A DNA stretch of 8,481 bases from Hungatella sp. UBA5982 (GCA_002429965.1 DJBG01000094.1:54719-63199); one strand, 5' to 3'; counted from the stretch's first letter, positions 1 through 6,904 are shown. Made by a program: numbers and translations. The notes: generated by a model from the sequence alone, not told the origin.

Positions 1-484
1 TGGCTCCCAGCAGGGCAGAACGTACGAACTGCACACCAACACCTACGTCACTGACAGCCAGGCGACTTCCCTTTTCTGCCAGAATCTCCATGATATCAAG
101 AGTTTCAAGGGCCCGCTCCATGACCATGAGAGGAACCAGGGTAGCAGCAAGTAAATGAGTTTCCAGGACTTCCTCCTTATGTTTTTTTTCTTCCACCGTG
201 ACGGCTGGAAGGCCGTATGCCGCCGCCAAGGGAACAAATACAACTTCGTCTTCATCTGCAAGCCTTAAAAATTCGCTTTTTAAAGTTTCCAGCTTTTCAA
301 GGAATGACTGCATTTCTTCTTCCACATCGGCATACCGCTTTTTACCAAGGGTTAAGTTCACCACCATTTCCCCCAAAGCCGCCCCTATGGCGCCGCCAAG
401 GCCCGCCGCTCCGCCCCCGCCCGGCGTTGGGCTTTTTGAAGATAATTTTTCAAGGAATGTGTGAATTGTAAAGTCTTGTATCAT
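1..484 (-). CDS. Cyclodeaminase/cyclohydrolase family protein (FTCD_C), C-terminus cut by window edge
   Basis: This is the N-terminal 161 codons of a protein of the formiminotransferase-cyclodeaminase C-terminal-domain family, a cytoplasmic folate enzyme. Family members act on 5-formimino-THF (cyclodeaminase) or 5,10-methenyl-THF (cyclohydrolase, FchA type). The start reads MIQDFTIHTFLEKLSSKSPT, followed by the hallmark glycine-rich stretch PGGGGAAGLGGAIGAALGEM and then VVNLTLGKKRY. A later segment, VSDVGVGVQFVRSALLGA, is also typical. Free-standing members are about 210 residues, so roughly 50 are missing off the left edge. The ATG at 484 is preceded by a weak GGCGG (495-499) and AAAGG (498-502), and lies about 50 nt downstream of a good leftward promoter. 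The gene is divergent from the PucR regulator, which may control it. Sequence alone cannot separate cyclodeaminase from cyclohydrolase activity. Confidence 0.88.
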   Translation of the reverse strand, partial: MIQDFTIHTFLEKLSSKSPTPGGGGAAGLGGAIGAALGEMVVNLTLGKKRYADVEEEMQSFLEKLETLKSEFLRLADEDEVVFVPLAAAYGLPAVTVEEKKHKEEVLETHLLAATLVPLMVMERALETLDIMEILAEKGSRLAVSDVGVGVQFVRSALLGA

Positions 485-539
485 AACTATTGATCCGCCT
501 TTCCAACCGCATTTTATTTTCCATTATTATATAAGGCTT

Positions 540-568
540 TCTATAAAAAAACAAGATTAACTTGTCAA
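540..568 (-). promoter_or_regulatory. Sigma-A-type promoter for the cyclodeaminase gene
   Basis: On the minus strand, a perfect -35 box TTGACA (568 down to 563) is followed by a 17-nt spacer and a -10 box TATAGA (545 down to 540). The expected start near 533 would give a leader of about 50 nt before the ATG at 484. The -35 box overlaps that of the opposing promoter almost completely. The call rests on consensus match and position only. Confidence 0.72.
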
Positions 569-570
569 GT
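560..570. promoter_or_regulatory. Palindrome ACTTGTCAAGT spanning both -35 boxes, candidate operator
   Basis: Two 5-bp arms, ACTTG and CAAGT, flank a single central base and form a perfect inverted repeat. Because of the symmetry, the same bases give TTGTCA rightward and TTGACA leftward, so the site supplies both divergent -35 boxes. A protein bound here would block or redirect both promoters. It may be an operator of the adjacent PucR-type regulator, or only a by-product of overlapping -35 hexamers. Confidence 0.45.
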
Positions 571-590
571 AAAACAGTCAATGCTATGAT
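562..590 (+). promoter_or_regulatory. Sigma-A-type promoter for the PucR-family regulator
   Basis: A -35 box TTGTCA (562-567), a 17-nt spacer and a -10 box TATGAT (585-590) match consensus closely. TGC just before the -10 box also makes an extended -10 motif. A start near 597 would leave a leader of about 50 nt before the ATG at 649. The sequence GTCAA occurs three times here in the same orientation (564-568, 577-581, 592-596), and these could be regulator half-sites. Confidence 0.72.
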
Positions 591-648
591 TGTCAAAAAT
601 AGTTAATATACCCGGTTAATTTTTGTTTCGAATGAAAAGGAGCATGAA

Positions 649-2280
649 ATGAAATATCCTCCCTTGACCCTTGGATGGTTTTTATATGAAACCCCCATAG
701 ATAATCTGGAATTCATTGGAGAAGATGAAGCTCTTCATAAAACCATCACCGGTATCAGCGTGCTTGATAATCCTGACGGTGTAAAGTGGATCAAAAAGAA
801 TGAAATCGTTCTTACAACGGGTTACATCTTTTATAATGATTTTGAAATCCAGAAAAAAATAATTGCGGATCTCCATGCCATTGACTGTACTGCTTTCTGC
901 ATTAAAGTCAAACGTTTTTTTGACAGGATTCCCGACTCCCTGATCGAAGAGGCCGCCAAGTATGGACTTGCGCTTGTTTCGGTGCCTTTTTATCATGGTT
1001 ATTCCAACATTATAAATATAGTAAACGAAAATCTTATTGAGCAGAAAATTTTAAGGCAGCAATTCATCCTTAAGGAGGCGGAAAAATTTCACGAATCCTT
1101 CTTTAATAAAGAAGGAATTATGAAAATGCTTGAGCGGATATCCAATTATACCAATTCCATGACAATGATAACCACAACTTCTGATTTCCCCATATATTAC
1201 TGCATTCCACCCAAGGAATACGGGGATTTTTCCCAAATTCACAAATTGCAGGTTCAACCCTTAAATTCCCTGCCGGAGAAAACACCAAAAGAGCACTCCA
1301 GAAAATGCAATTTTTACTGCAATGAAACGCTCCTTACCTTTCATACCTTTCTGCTACCCGACAACAAGCATTACTTATGTATTGATGTCACCAAAAAAGA
1401 AATCGACACCACCACCATGGAAATCCTTAAGCAGATATTCTCCGTTCTCGCGCTGGAGCTCACCTCCATGCAGATTCAGAGCAGAGCCTTTTCCCAAAAA
1501 AATTATTATGATTCTTTTTTCTATATGCTTACAGACATTAAAAATAAGTCCATTGATGAAATACGGGTGGTTTGCGATGCTTATTCCTTTCCCAGTGACT
1601 TAAAAAAGGTTTGTATCACCCTGGAATGCCAGTCAAAGGAAAGCAAGCTTTTCCGCAGCCTCTACCATGCAGTAAACCAGGGGCTGATCCATCTGGGCCA
1701 TAAATATTTCTTATGCCACAACGAAAACCGTATTGTTATTTTTCTACTGTATCCGAAGCAGACGCCAAATGTGGAAGCGCTCTCGCTGTCCGATCAGGCT
1801 GCCCTTCAGCTATCGGATTATTTAAAGGATTATCAAACCTTTTTCAGACTGGGCATCAGCCGCTGCCATACCTCCTGCGCTGCCATTGCAAAGGCATATG
1901 AAGAAAGCCTGCAGACATTGCACCTGCAGACCTCCTCCGATCAAACCGCCCTCATTCATTCTTATACCAGGCAGTTTGCATTTCATCTTTTAAACCAGCT
2001 GACCTCTTATGAAAGGGAAAAAATATACGAGGATACCGTCAGCAGCCTTGCTATCTATGATTTGGATAATAAAAGCGAGCTTCTTGCAACCCTTAAGGCG
2101 TATTTGGAAAATTCCCTAAGCCTGACTGAAACTGCCCAAAAGCTTTTCATCCACAGGAATACCTTAACTGCCCGGTTATCCTCCATCAGAAAGCTTCTGT
2201 GCAGCGATATCACTTCCATTGAAGATATCTTCCGTCTGTATTTGGGAATCTGCGCCTGGGAGCTGCTGAAAAACACTTAA
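649..2280 (+). CDS. PucR family transcriptional regulator
   Basis: This 543-residue protein has the architecture of PucR/CdaR-like regulators. The N-terminal PucR ligand-sensing domain spans about residues 7-130 and includes the typical NEIVLTTGYIFY segment (51-62) and IPDSLIEEAAKYGLALVSVP (94-113). A long, weakly conserved middle region at about 140-430 probably contains the degenerate GGDEF-like domain usual in the family. The C-terminal PucR helix-turn-helix at about 475-540 includes the DNA-binding stretch SLTETAQKLFIHRNTLTARL (491-510). No membrane segment is evident. The start is well supported by AAAAGGAG (635-642), 6 nt before the ATG. Known members respond to purine breakdown products or other small metabolites; the ligand here is unknown. 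Likely targets are the divergent cyclodeaminase gene, itself, and perhaps the convergent importer/deacylase operon. The stop lies 3 bp from the stop of the DUF1177 gene. Confidence 0.93.
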   Translation: MKYPPLTLGWFLYETPIDNLEFIGEDEALHKTITGISVLDNPDGVKWIKKNEIVLTTGYIFYNDFEIQKKIIADLHAIDCTAFCIKVKRFFDRIPDSLIEEAAKYGLALVSVPFYHGYSNIINIVNENLIEQKILRQQFILKEAEKFHESFFNKEGIMKMLERISNYTNSMTMITTTSDFPIYYCIPPKEYGDFSQIHKLQVQPLNSLPEKTPKEHSRKCNFYCNETLLTFHTFLLPDNKHYLCIDVTKKEIDTTTMEILKQIFSVLALELTSMQIQSRAFSQKNYYDSFFYMLTDIKNKSIDEIRVVCDAYSFPSDLKKVCITLECQSKESKLFRSLYHAVNQGLIHLGHKYFLCHNENRIVIFLLYPKQTPNVEALSLSDQAALQLSDYLKDYQTFFRLGISRCHTSCAAIAKAYEESLQTLHLQTSSDQTALIHSYTRQFAFHLLNQLTSYEREKIYEDTVSSLAIYDLDNKSELLATLKAYLENSLSLTETAQKLFIHRNTLTARLSSIRKLLCSDITSIEDIFRLYLGICAWELLKNT

Positions 2281-2283
2281 ATC

Positions 2284-3243
2284 CTAGGCATCATCGTCGC
2301 ATTCGTTTCCTGTGCCCAACGTTTGAAAGTGTTCCATAGTTCCATACAAATACTGGATCCTCTCAAATTCCCTCTCATCGTAGAAACTGCATTCTCTCCG
2401 GCCGTAGGCCTTTGCAACCTCCAGCATAAATCTTGCTGCCTCTTCACAATCCGTGATATGGGTCGCACCGGTTGCACAGCCTGCGACCGGAGCCTCTGTG
2501 GTTATTGCAACTCCGATCACAGGCGCTTTTGTGGCGGTTGCAGGCTGGAGAATGCTGTTTAAATGATACAGCCCGTTTCCATAAGGCGTAATATCCTGTT
2601 GGGAAAGGGCGTATACATAAGGCAATTTTCCTGTTGTTGTCTGCATCAGATCCAAAATGCTCTCGGAAACCCGCAATATGTATCCTCCCTTTACGGTAGG
2701 GGAGACGGCAAAGCCTCTGTTGTTGATGATCCTGTTTCCCTTTGTGGTATCAACGGATAAAATGGCATCCAGCTCCTCCGTTACCTCTTCCTGATTCACC
2801 TGTGCCATATTGACCGGGGAATCCATAAACGGAACCGGCTTGTGCTCTCTGGTGGGCGCATCCGGACAAATATGAGTGGATATAAAAACATCACCATCCA
2901 GATAGTCTCCCTTGTTCTGCATGTCCAGCAGCTTCGCCGCTAAGGATAAGGCGATAAGGGCCCCGTCGCCGTCGGAAACAAAACCGATCCTCTCCGGTCT
3001 GGCTCCTAAGCCTCCCAGCCTTCCCAGCAAGCCGATGGTCGGGGCATCTAAGCCCTTTCCCTTTCCTCTCACTCCTGGAATCCTTACCTTAATCATATCG
3101 GTTTTTCCCTTTTGTCCCTCTAAGGTATACACTTCCACGTCAGCATCCGGCCTGATGGTTTTTAAATACTCCATGGCCGCCTTTCCGCTGGCATAGCTGC
3201 TGTCAAGTAAGTCATGTACCTCTATCAATTGCTTCATCAACAT
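2284..3243 (-). CDS. DUF1177 domain-containing protein
   Basis: This 319-residue protein matches, from memory, the DUF1177 family (Pfam PF06675) over its full length; the family has about 300 residues and no established function. Strongly family-like segments are GRLGGLGARPERIGFVSDGD (74-93), STHICPDAPT (122-131), SVDTTKGNRI (163-172), QDITPYGNGLYHLNS (216-230) and VAITTEAPVAGCATGA (245-260). The Asp, His and Glu residues in these blocks (D91, D93, H124, D165, E250) would suit a metal-dependent hydrolase fold, but that is inference. There is no signal peptide or membrane segment, so it is probably cytoplasmic. The tail is acidic (ECDDDA). GGAGG (3251-3255), 7 nt before the ATG at 3243, supports this start over the internal Met3. 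It is the last gene of the leftward operon, after the M20 deacylase, and may process the same imported compound. Confidence 0.85.
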   Translation of the reverse strand: MLMKQLIEVHDLLDSSYASGKAAMEYLKTIRPDADVEVYTLEGQKGKTDMIKVRIPGVRGKGKGLDAPTIGLLGRLGGLGARPERIGFVSDGDGALIALSLAAKLLDMQNKGDYLDGDVFISTHICPDAPTREHKPVPFMDSPVNMAQVNQEEVTEELDAILSVDTTKGNRIINNRGFAVSPTVKGGYILRVSESILDLMQTTTGKLPYVYALSQQDITPYGNGLYHLNSILQPATATKAPVIGVAITTEAPVAGCATGATHITDCEEAARFMLEVAKAYGRRECSFYDEREFERIQYLYGTMEHFQTLGTGNECDDDA

Positions 3244-3278
3244 TGCGAATCCTCCAAAAATTTATTCTCGCGAAAGCA

Positions 3279-3320
3279 GCGGGCAAAGGTCAGGTGAGCC
3301 TAACCCTGGCGGCTGCCCGC
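3279..3320 (-). repeat. Intercistronic stem-loop between M20 and DUF1177 genes
   Basis: In the 85-nt gap, GCGGGCA (3279-3285) pairs with TGCCCGC (3314-3320). Nested inside, a 9-bp stem (3286-3294 with 3299-3307, including wobble pairs when read as the minus-strand RNA) closes a 4-nt loop, leaving a 6-nt bulge at 3308-3313. No uridine run directly follows the stem in the direction of transcription, so it does not look like a standard intrinsic terminator. It may protect the upstream mRNA, lower expression of the DUF1177 gene, or act as a weak attenuator. Confidence 0.6.
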
Positions 3321-3328
3321 GGGGTGTT

Positions 3329-4582
3329 TTACCGAACCTCCATAAGATCACAAATGGCCCCTATATAAGTTTTGGCAGCCGTAATCACATCCTGAATCTG
3401 GACCGTTTCATTATAGGAATGAATCCCTACCGTATTGGAAGGGCCGAACTGGATGGTGGGAATTCCAAGCAACCGGTAATCTCTTGCATCGCTTGATGCC
3501 CACTGGTAGGCAGGTATGACCTCTTTTCCCAATAATTCTTCTGCATTCTTCTTAAATGCCAGAACAATGGGAGCTTCATGGTCGGTGTAATTGGCTTCGC
3601 TCTTATAATGAAGCTCGTACTCCACCCCCTCCGCTCCGCTGGCCTCCATAATCCGTTCTAAAGCCTCTTCGATTTCTTCTTTGCGGACTCCGATTGGCAG
3701 CCGCACATCCACAGTTGCCTCACAATAATCAGGAACCATATTGTGCCTGGTTCCTCCTTTTATAAGGCCTACATTTGTGGTCACATGATCGATGACCCTC
3801 CCTAATCCGGGAATGCTGTTTTCTTTCTCTGCCAGCATCTGGGAGTCCCTTAAAGGCTTTTGCTGCCTTTCTGTAAAATGTCCCTCTATTTCCGTTAACA
3901 GGGAAACATGGGGAAGGACATTTGATAATTTTAAAATGGCATTCTCTCCCTTATAATTCCCCAGGCTTCCATGAGCCGATTTTCCATAGGCCTTCAAGGT
4001 CAAAAGAAGCCCTCCCTTTTGTCCGATCTCAATGGTATTCATGGATGTTGGCTCCGCCACCAGACAGGCATCGGCATGATCCGCATACCCGTTGGTACAC
4101 AGCCACTGGGTTCCGAACTGCCCTCCGCTTTCCTCATCGGAAACAATGTGGAGCCTGATGTTCCCTTTTAGCGGAACACGCTCCCTTGCCAAAAGGGAAA
4201 GGGCAAAAAGTACACCGGCCACCCCTGCTTTCATATCAGAGGTCCCTCTTCCTAATATCTGGGTCTCTGTGATCTCACCGGAAAAGGGATCAAAATCCCA
4301 CTGGCTTAAGTCACCCGCAGGCACTACATCCACATGACCGTTTATAATCATGGAAAAACCTGCCTCACTGCCGATCCCTGCTACTATGCAGGGATAATCC
4401 GGATTACACCCGGTCTCTTTAAACCCGATCCCTGCTTCCCCAAGAAATGCTTCCACATAATCAATCACATCCCTCTGGGTGCCCGTAGGATTTTCGCTTT
4501 TTATCTGAATCAGTTCCGATACAAGCCTTATCAATTCTTCGCTATGCTCATCCACATATTGCAGAAGTTCCTTTTTCGTCAT
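3329..4582 (-). CDS. M20 family metallopeptidase, ArgE/DapE-type deacylase
   Basis: This 417-residue, full-length cytoplasmic zinc hydrolase belongs to the M20 ArgE/DapE/CPG2 group, which cleaves N-acyl amino acids or dipeptides. The metal and catalytic motifs are complete: GHVDVVP with H83 and D85, GRGTSDMKAG with bridging D116, SDEESGG with general base E150 and ligand E151, CLVAEPT with E177, and VGIHSYNE with H388. KSAHGS (201-206) lies in the lid/dimerisation domain at about 185-300. GGAGG (4591-4595), 8 nt before the ATG, supports the start. It follows the F ATPase gene after 22 nt and precedes DUF1177 by 85 nt, which suggests it hydrolyses what the transporter brings in. Acetylornithine or succinyl-diaminopimelate specificity cannot be assigned; the setting favours catabolism of an acylated amino compound or small peptide. 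Confidence 0.93.
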   Translation of the reverse strand: MTKKELLQYVDEHSEELIRLVSELIQIKSENPTGTQRDVIDYVEAFLGEAGIGFKETGCNPDYPCIVAGIGSEAGFSMIINGHVDVVPAGDLSQWDFDPFSGEITETQILGRGTSDMKAGVAGVLFALSLLARERVPLKGNIRLHIVSDEESGGQFGTQWLCTNGYADHADACLVAEPTSMNTIEIGQKGGLLLTLKAYGKSAHGSLGNYKGENAILKLSNVLPHVSLLTEIEGHFTERQQKPLRDSQMLAEKENSIPGLGRVIDHVTTNVGLIKGGTRHNMVPDYCEATVDVRLPIGVRKEEIEEALERIMEASGAEGVEYELHYKSEANYTDHEAPIVLAFKKNAEELLGKEVIPAYQWASSDARDYRLLGIPTIQFGPSNTVGIHSYNETVQIQDVITAAKTYIGAICDLMEVR

Positions 4583-4604
4583 CCCATAATCCTCCGATTC
4601 CGGT

Positions 4605-5591
4605 TTACTTTTTTTCGTATAAGAAGCAGGCTACCTGGTGTCCTTCTTCTTCCTGCTGTTTCAGCTTCGGCATTTCGTTTTTGCACCGTTCCATGCACTG
4701 AGGGCACCGTCCAGCCATTGGGCAGCCTTTTCGCTCCCCAATGGGACTTGGAACCTCTCCCTGAAGCACGATCCTCTCCTTTCCCTCATCAGGGCTTTCC
4801 GGAGGAATGGCCGACAAAAGCGCCTGGGTATAGGGATGAAGGGGATTCTTATAGATATCTCCTCCGCTGCAGATTTCTACGATCCGCCCCAGGTACATGA
4901 TTACAATTCTGTCGCTGACATATTTTACAACGCTTAAGTCATGGGATATGAACACATAGGTAAGATTGTATTCCTTTTGAAGCTTCTTTAAAAGATTGAT
5001 CACCTGGGCCTGTATGGACACATCAAGGGCCGATACCGGCTCATCACATATGATCATCCTGGGATTTATGGATATGGCACGGGCCACATTCAGACGCTGC
5101 CTTTGCCCGCCTGAAAACTCATGGGGATACCGGTTCATGTGCTGCACATCCAGCCCCACCTGTTTTAAAAGCTCCAAAACCCTCTGCTCCATCGCCGCCC
5201 TTCCCTTAACGGTTTTGTGAACCACCATAGGCTCGGAAACAGAATCAGCCGCAGTATGCCTGGGATCCAGGGAGGAATAAGGATCCTGGAAAATCATCTG
5301 TATGTTTTTACTCAATTTTAGCTTTTCCTTTGCCCTGACTCCAAGTATGCTTTTTCCTTCAAACAGAATTTCCCCTTCTGTTGGTTTATGTAAGCCTACA
5401 AGGCATCTTCCCAGGGTGGATTTCCCGCATCCGGATTCTCCTATAACGCCAAGCACCTCACCCTCATGAATTTCTAAATCGATTTCCTGCAGCGCATGAA
5501 GAACCGCTTTTTTGCTTCCCAGCCTCTTTCCATTTATCTGAAAATCTTTAGACAGCCCTTTCACTTGTAAAATTACCCTTTTCTCACTCAT
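4605..5591 (-). CDS. dppF: Dipeptide/oligopeptide ABC transporter ATP-binding protein (DppF/OppF type)
   Basis: This 328-residue ATPase on the cytoplasmic face of the importer carries all the key ABC motifs: Walker A GESGCGKST (51-59), Q-loop Q102 in IFQDPYSSLDP, signature SGGQR (160-164), Walker B MIICDEP (179-185) and switch histidine H217. The C-terminal oligopeptide-specific extension contains HPYTQALLSAIP and cysteines C290, C296, C303 and C322. These match the spacing that binds an iron-sulfur cluster in characterised Dpp/Opp ATPases (family knowledge). The ATG at 5591 overlaps the end of the upstream D ATPase gene by 8 nt (ATGAGTGA), which suggests translational coupling. GGAGG lies 11 nt upstream. 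It should form a heterodimer with the D subunit, whose gene is interrupted here. The substrate is unknown; Dpp, Opp, Gsi and related systems are alike at this level. Confidence 0.93.
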   Translation of the reverse strand: MSEKRVILQVKGLSKDFQINGKRLGSKKAVLHALQEIDLEIHEGEVLGVIGESGCGKSTLGRCLVGLHKPTEGEILFEGKSILGVRAKEKLKLSKNIQMIFQDPYSSLDPRHTAADSVSEPMVVHKTVKGRAAMEQRVLELLKQVGLDVQHMNRYPHEFSGGQRQRLNVARAISINPRMIICDEPVSALDVSIQAQVINLLKKLQKEYNLTYVFISHDLSVVKYVSDRIVIMYLGRIVEICSGGDIYKNPLHPYTQALLSAIPPESPDEGKERIVLQGEVPSPIGERKGCPMAGRCPQCMERCKNEMPKLKQQEEEGHQVACFLYEKK

Positions 5592-6597
5592 GTTGCTTCA
5601 CACCTCCCCGCAAAAGACGGCTTCCCTCCCTTTGCCTGTGACAGGCAACGAAATGTCCCGGCTCAAGTTCCTTTAAGTCCGGAACCTGGTTTCTGCACAG
5701 CTCCTCTGCATAAGGACATCGGTTGGAAAAATTACAGCAGGTCCCCGTCAATCTTAAATCCGGCGGGGTCCCCTGTATGGTTGCCAGCTCTTCCCCGGAA
5801 TTGCTGCTCAGCTTTGGCATGGAATCCAGCAGTCCCCAGGTGTAAGGGTGAATGGGATTATGATGCAATTCCCTGCAGGATGTATACTCAACGGTCTTTC
5901 CCGCATACATCACCATAACGCTGTCGCACATCTGCCATACCACGCCCAAATTATGGGTAATCAGCAGGATTGCCATCCCGTTTTTCTCCCGCATGTCCTT
6001 TAAAAGCTCCAGCACCTGGGCCTGAACGGTCACATCCAGAGCTGTCGTTGGCTCGTCCGCAATGATCAGCTTGGGATTGCTGCACAGGGACATTGCTATG
6101 ATTACCCGCTGGCACATACCGCCTGACAGTTCATAGGGATAAGAATCCATCCGGCGTCCGGCATCCGGTATTCCCACCTTTCATAAGGCTTCTTCTCCCA
6201 TGCGGTAAGCCTCCTGTCTGCTGACCTTATGATGGGCACAGATCATTTCCACCATCTGATGGCCCACTTTAAATACCGGTGACAGGGAGGTCATGGGATT
6301 TTGAAATATCATGGAAACCTCCCGCCCACGAAAGGCCAGAAGGTCCTTATCTCCCAGCTTCAATACGTCCGTACCGTCAAAGTCTATGCTGCCGCTTACT
6401 ATTTTTCCGGTTCTGGCCGGCAAAAGCCGGATGATTGAAGAGGAGGCAACACTTTTTCCTGACCCGGACTCTCCCACAATTCCCATGATTTCTCCCCGGT
6501 TTATGCGAAAGTTTACTCCATCGACTGCTTTGCTTACACCGCTTGCCGTATAAAAATATGTTTTTAAGTCATTCACAGTCAATAATACATCACCCAC
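5584..6597 (-). pseudogene. dppD: Dipeptide/oligopeptide ABC transporter ATPase (DppD/OppD type) with in-frame TGA
   Basis: One continuous reading frame encodes a normal-length D subunit (about 337 codons) except for a TGA at codon 139 (6183-6181). The first part holds Walker A GESGSGKS (42-49) and the Q-loop FQNPMTSL; the second holds signature SGGM, Walker B LIIADEP, H-loop LLITHN, and the C-terminal cysteines expected for the oligopeptide extension. Bases immediately around the TGA (EEAL-stop-KVGIPDAG) read as ordinary family sequence, so one substitution, for example CGA to TGA, explains it. The chosen start is GTG at 6597, 7 nt after a strong GGAGG; the ATG at 6618 lies upstream of that site. 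A GTG at 6177 could restart translation but has no convincing ribosome binding site and would lack Walker A. Likely a recent nonsense mutation or a sequence error. Without this ATPase the D/F pair should not work. Confidence 0.87.
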
Positions 6598-6603
6598 AGC
6601 AGC

Positions 6604-6610
6604 ACCTCCT
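6604..6610 (-). promoter_or_regulatory. Ribosome binding site that sets the D ATPase start
   Basis: On the minus strand AGGAGGT lies 6 nt before GTG at 6597 and downstream of the in-frame ATG at 6618. The resulting start, (M)GDVLLTVNDLKTYF, agrees with where D subunits usually begin, so the longer form beginning MSKGGAA is probably an annotation artefact. The site lies just past the TAA (6613-6611) of the upstream M20 remnant. Confidence 0.75.
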
Positions 6611-6904
6611 TTACTCATATTTTTTCCTCATTTCCGAAAAACTTTGTTTTACATTTTCCATGGTTCCGGGAGAGAACAGTAAATCCGCCGTACCACAAAA
6701 GGCTGTATCCAGGCCGCAGATCCCTTTTACCACCTTAAATCTATCGCTTTCCAAAAGTTCACTGACAGCTCTGCTGGATTTTAATTCGTTAAAATTATAC
6801 TCAGGATTTTCCCATAGATATCTGGCAAGTCCCCATAATTCTTCCCCTTTTTCCTCAATGCACTGTTCCACATCTTTTTTTATCCTGTTAATATCCATAT
6901 GCAT
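6611..6904 (-). pseudogene. Remnant of an M20 amidohydrolase (AbgB-like), internally deleted
   Basis: This is a 97-residue open frame. Residues 1 to about 72 resemble the N-terminus of M20 amidohydrolases such as aminobenzoyl-glutamate hydrolases, with ELWGLARYLWENPEYNF, LKSSRAVSELLE and GICGLDTAFCGT. Intact enzymes have about 390-480 residues and their metal-binding motifs follow this point; none is present. The last 20 or so residues (SPGTMENVKQSFSEMRKKYE) look like the C-terminal helix of the same family, which suggests a large internal in-frame deletion of roughly 300 or more codons. The ATG at 6904 lies 3 nt after the permease C stop and has only a weak AGG upstream; ATG at 6898 is an alternative. 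It sits between the permease C and ATPase D genes. It is unlikely to be catalytic. An unrelated small protein is possible but less likely. Confidence 0.68.

Noticed and set aside
198..471. Plus-strand small open frames opposite the cyclodeaminase gene
   Set aside because: The minus strand reads as an intact, motif-bearing cyclodeaminase across the whole stretch; the proline/alanine-rich plus frames are its complement.
2268..2335. AACACTT/AAGTGTT inverted repeat near the convergent stops as a bidirectional terminator
   Set aside because: The arms are short and AT-rich, the loop is about 50 nt, and no T-run follows on either strand.
4334..4900. 188-residue plus-strand open frame antisense to the M20 and F ATPase genes
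   Set aside because: It lies across two well-supported minus-strand genes, has biased, low-information composition and no recognisable domain or ribosome binding site, so it is a shadow frame.
5584..6177. A separate functional ATPase gene starting at GTG 6177
   Set aside because: It would lack Walker A and the Q-loop, has no good ribosome binding site, and is in the same frame as the upstream half, so a broken single gene is simpler.
6145..6183. TGA in the D ATPase as a selenocysteine codon, with the CCGG-rich stretch just downstream as a SECIS-like element
   Set aside because: The position is not a redox or catalytic site in ABC ATPases and is normally an ordinary, often basic residue. The CCGG motif is a short run of three 7-bp direct repeats (6151-6171) rather than a convincing hairpin with a bacterial SECIS loop.
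5584..6618. UGA reassigned to an amino acid genome-wide
   Set aside because: The same gene ends in TGA overlapping the next start (ATGAGTGA) at exactly the place expected for the family, and neighbouring genes encode tryptophan with TGG.
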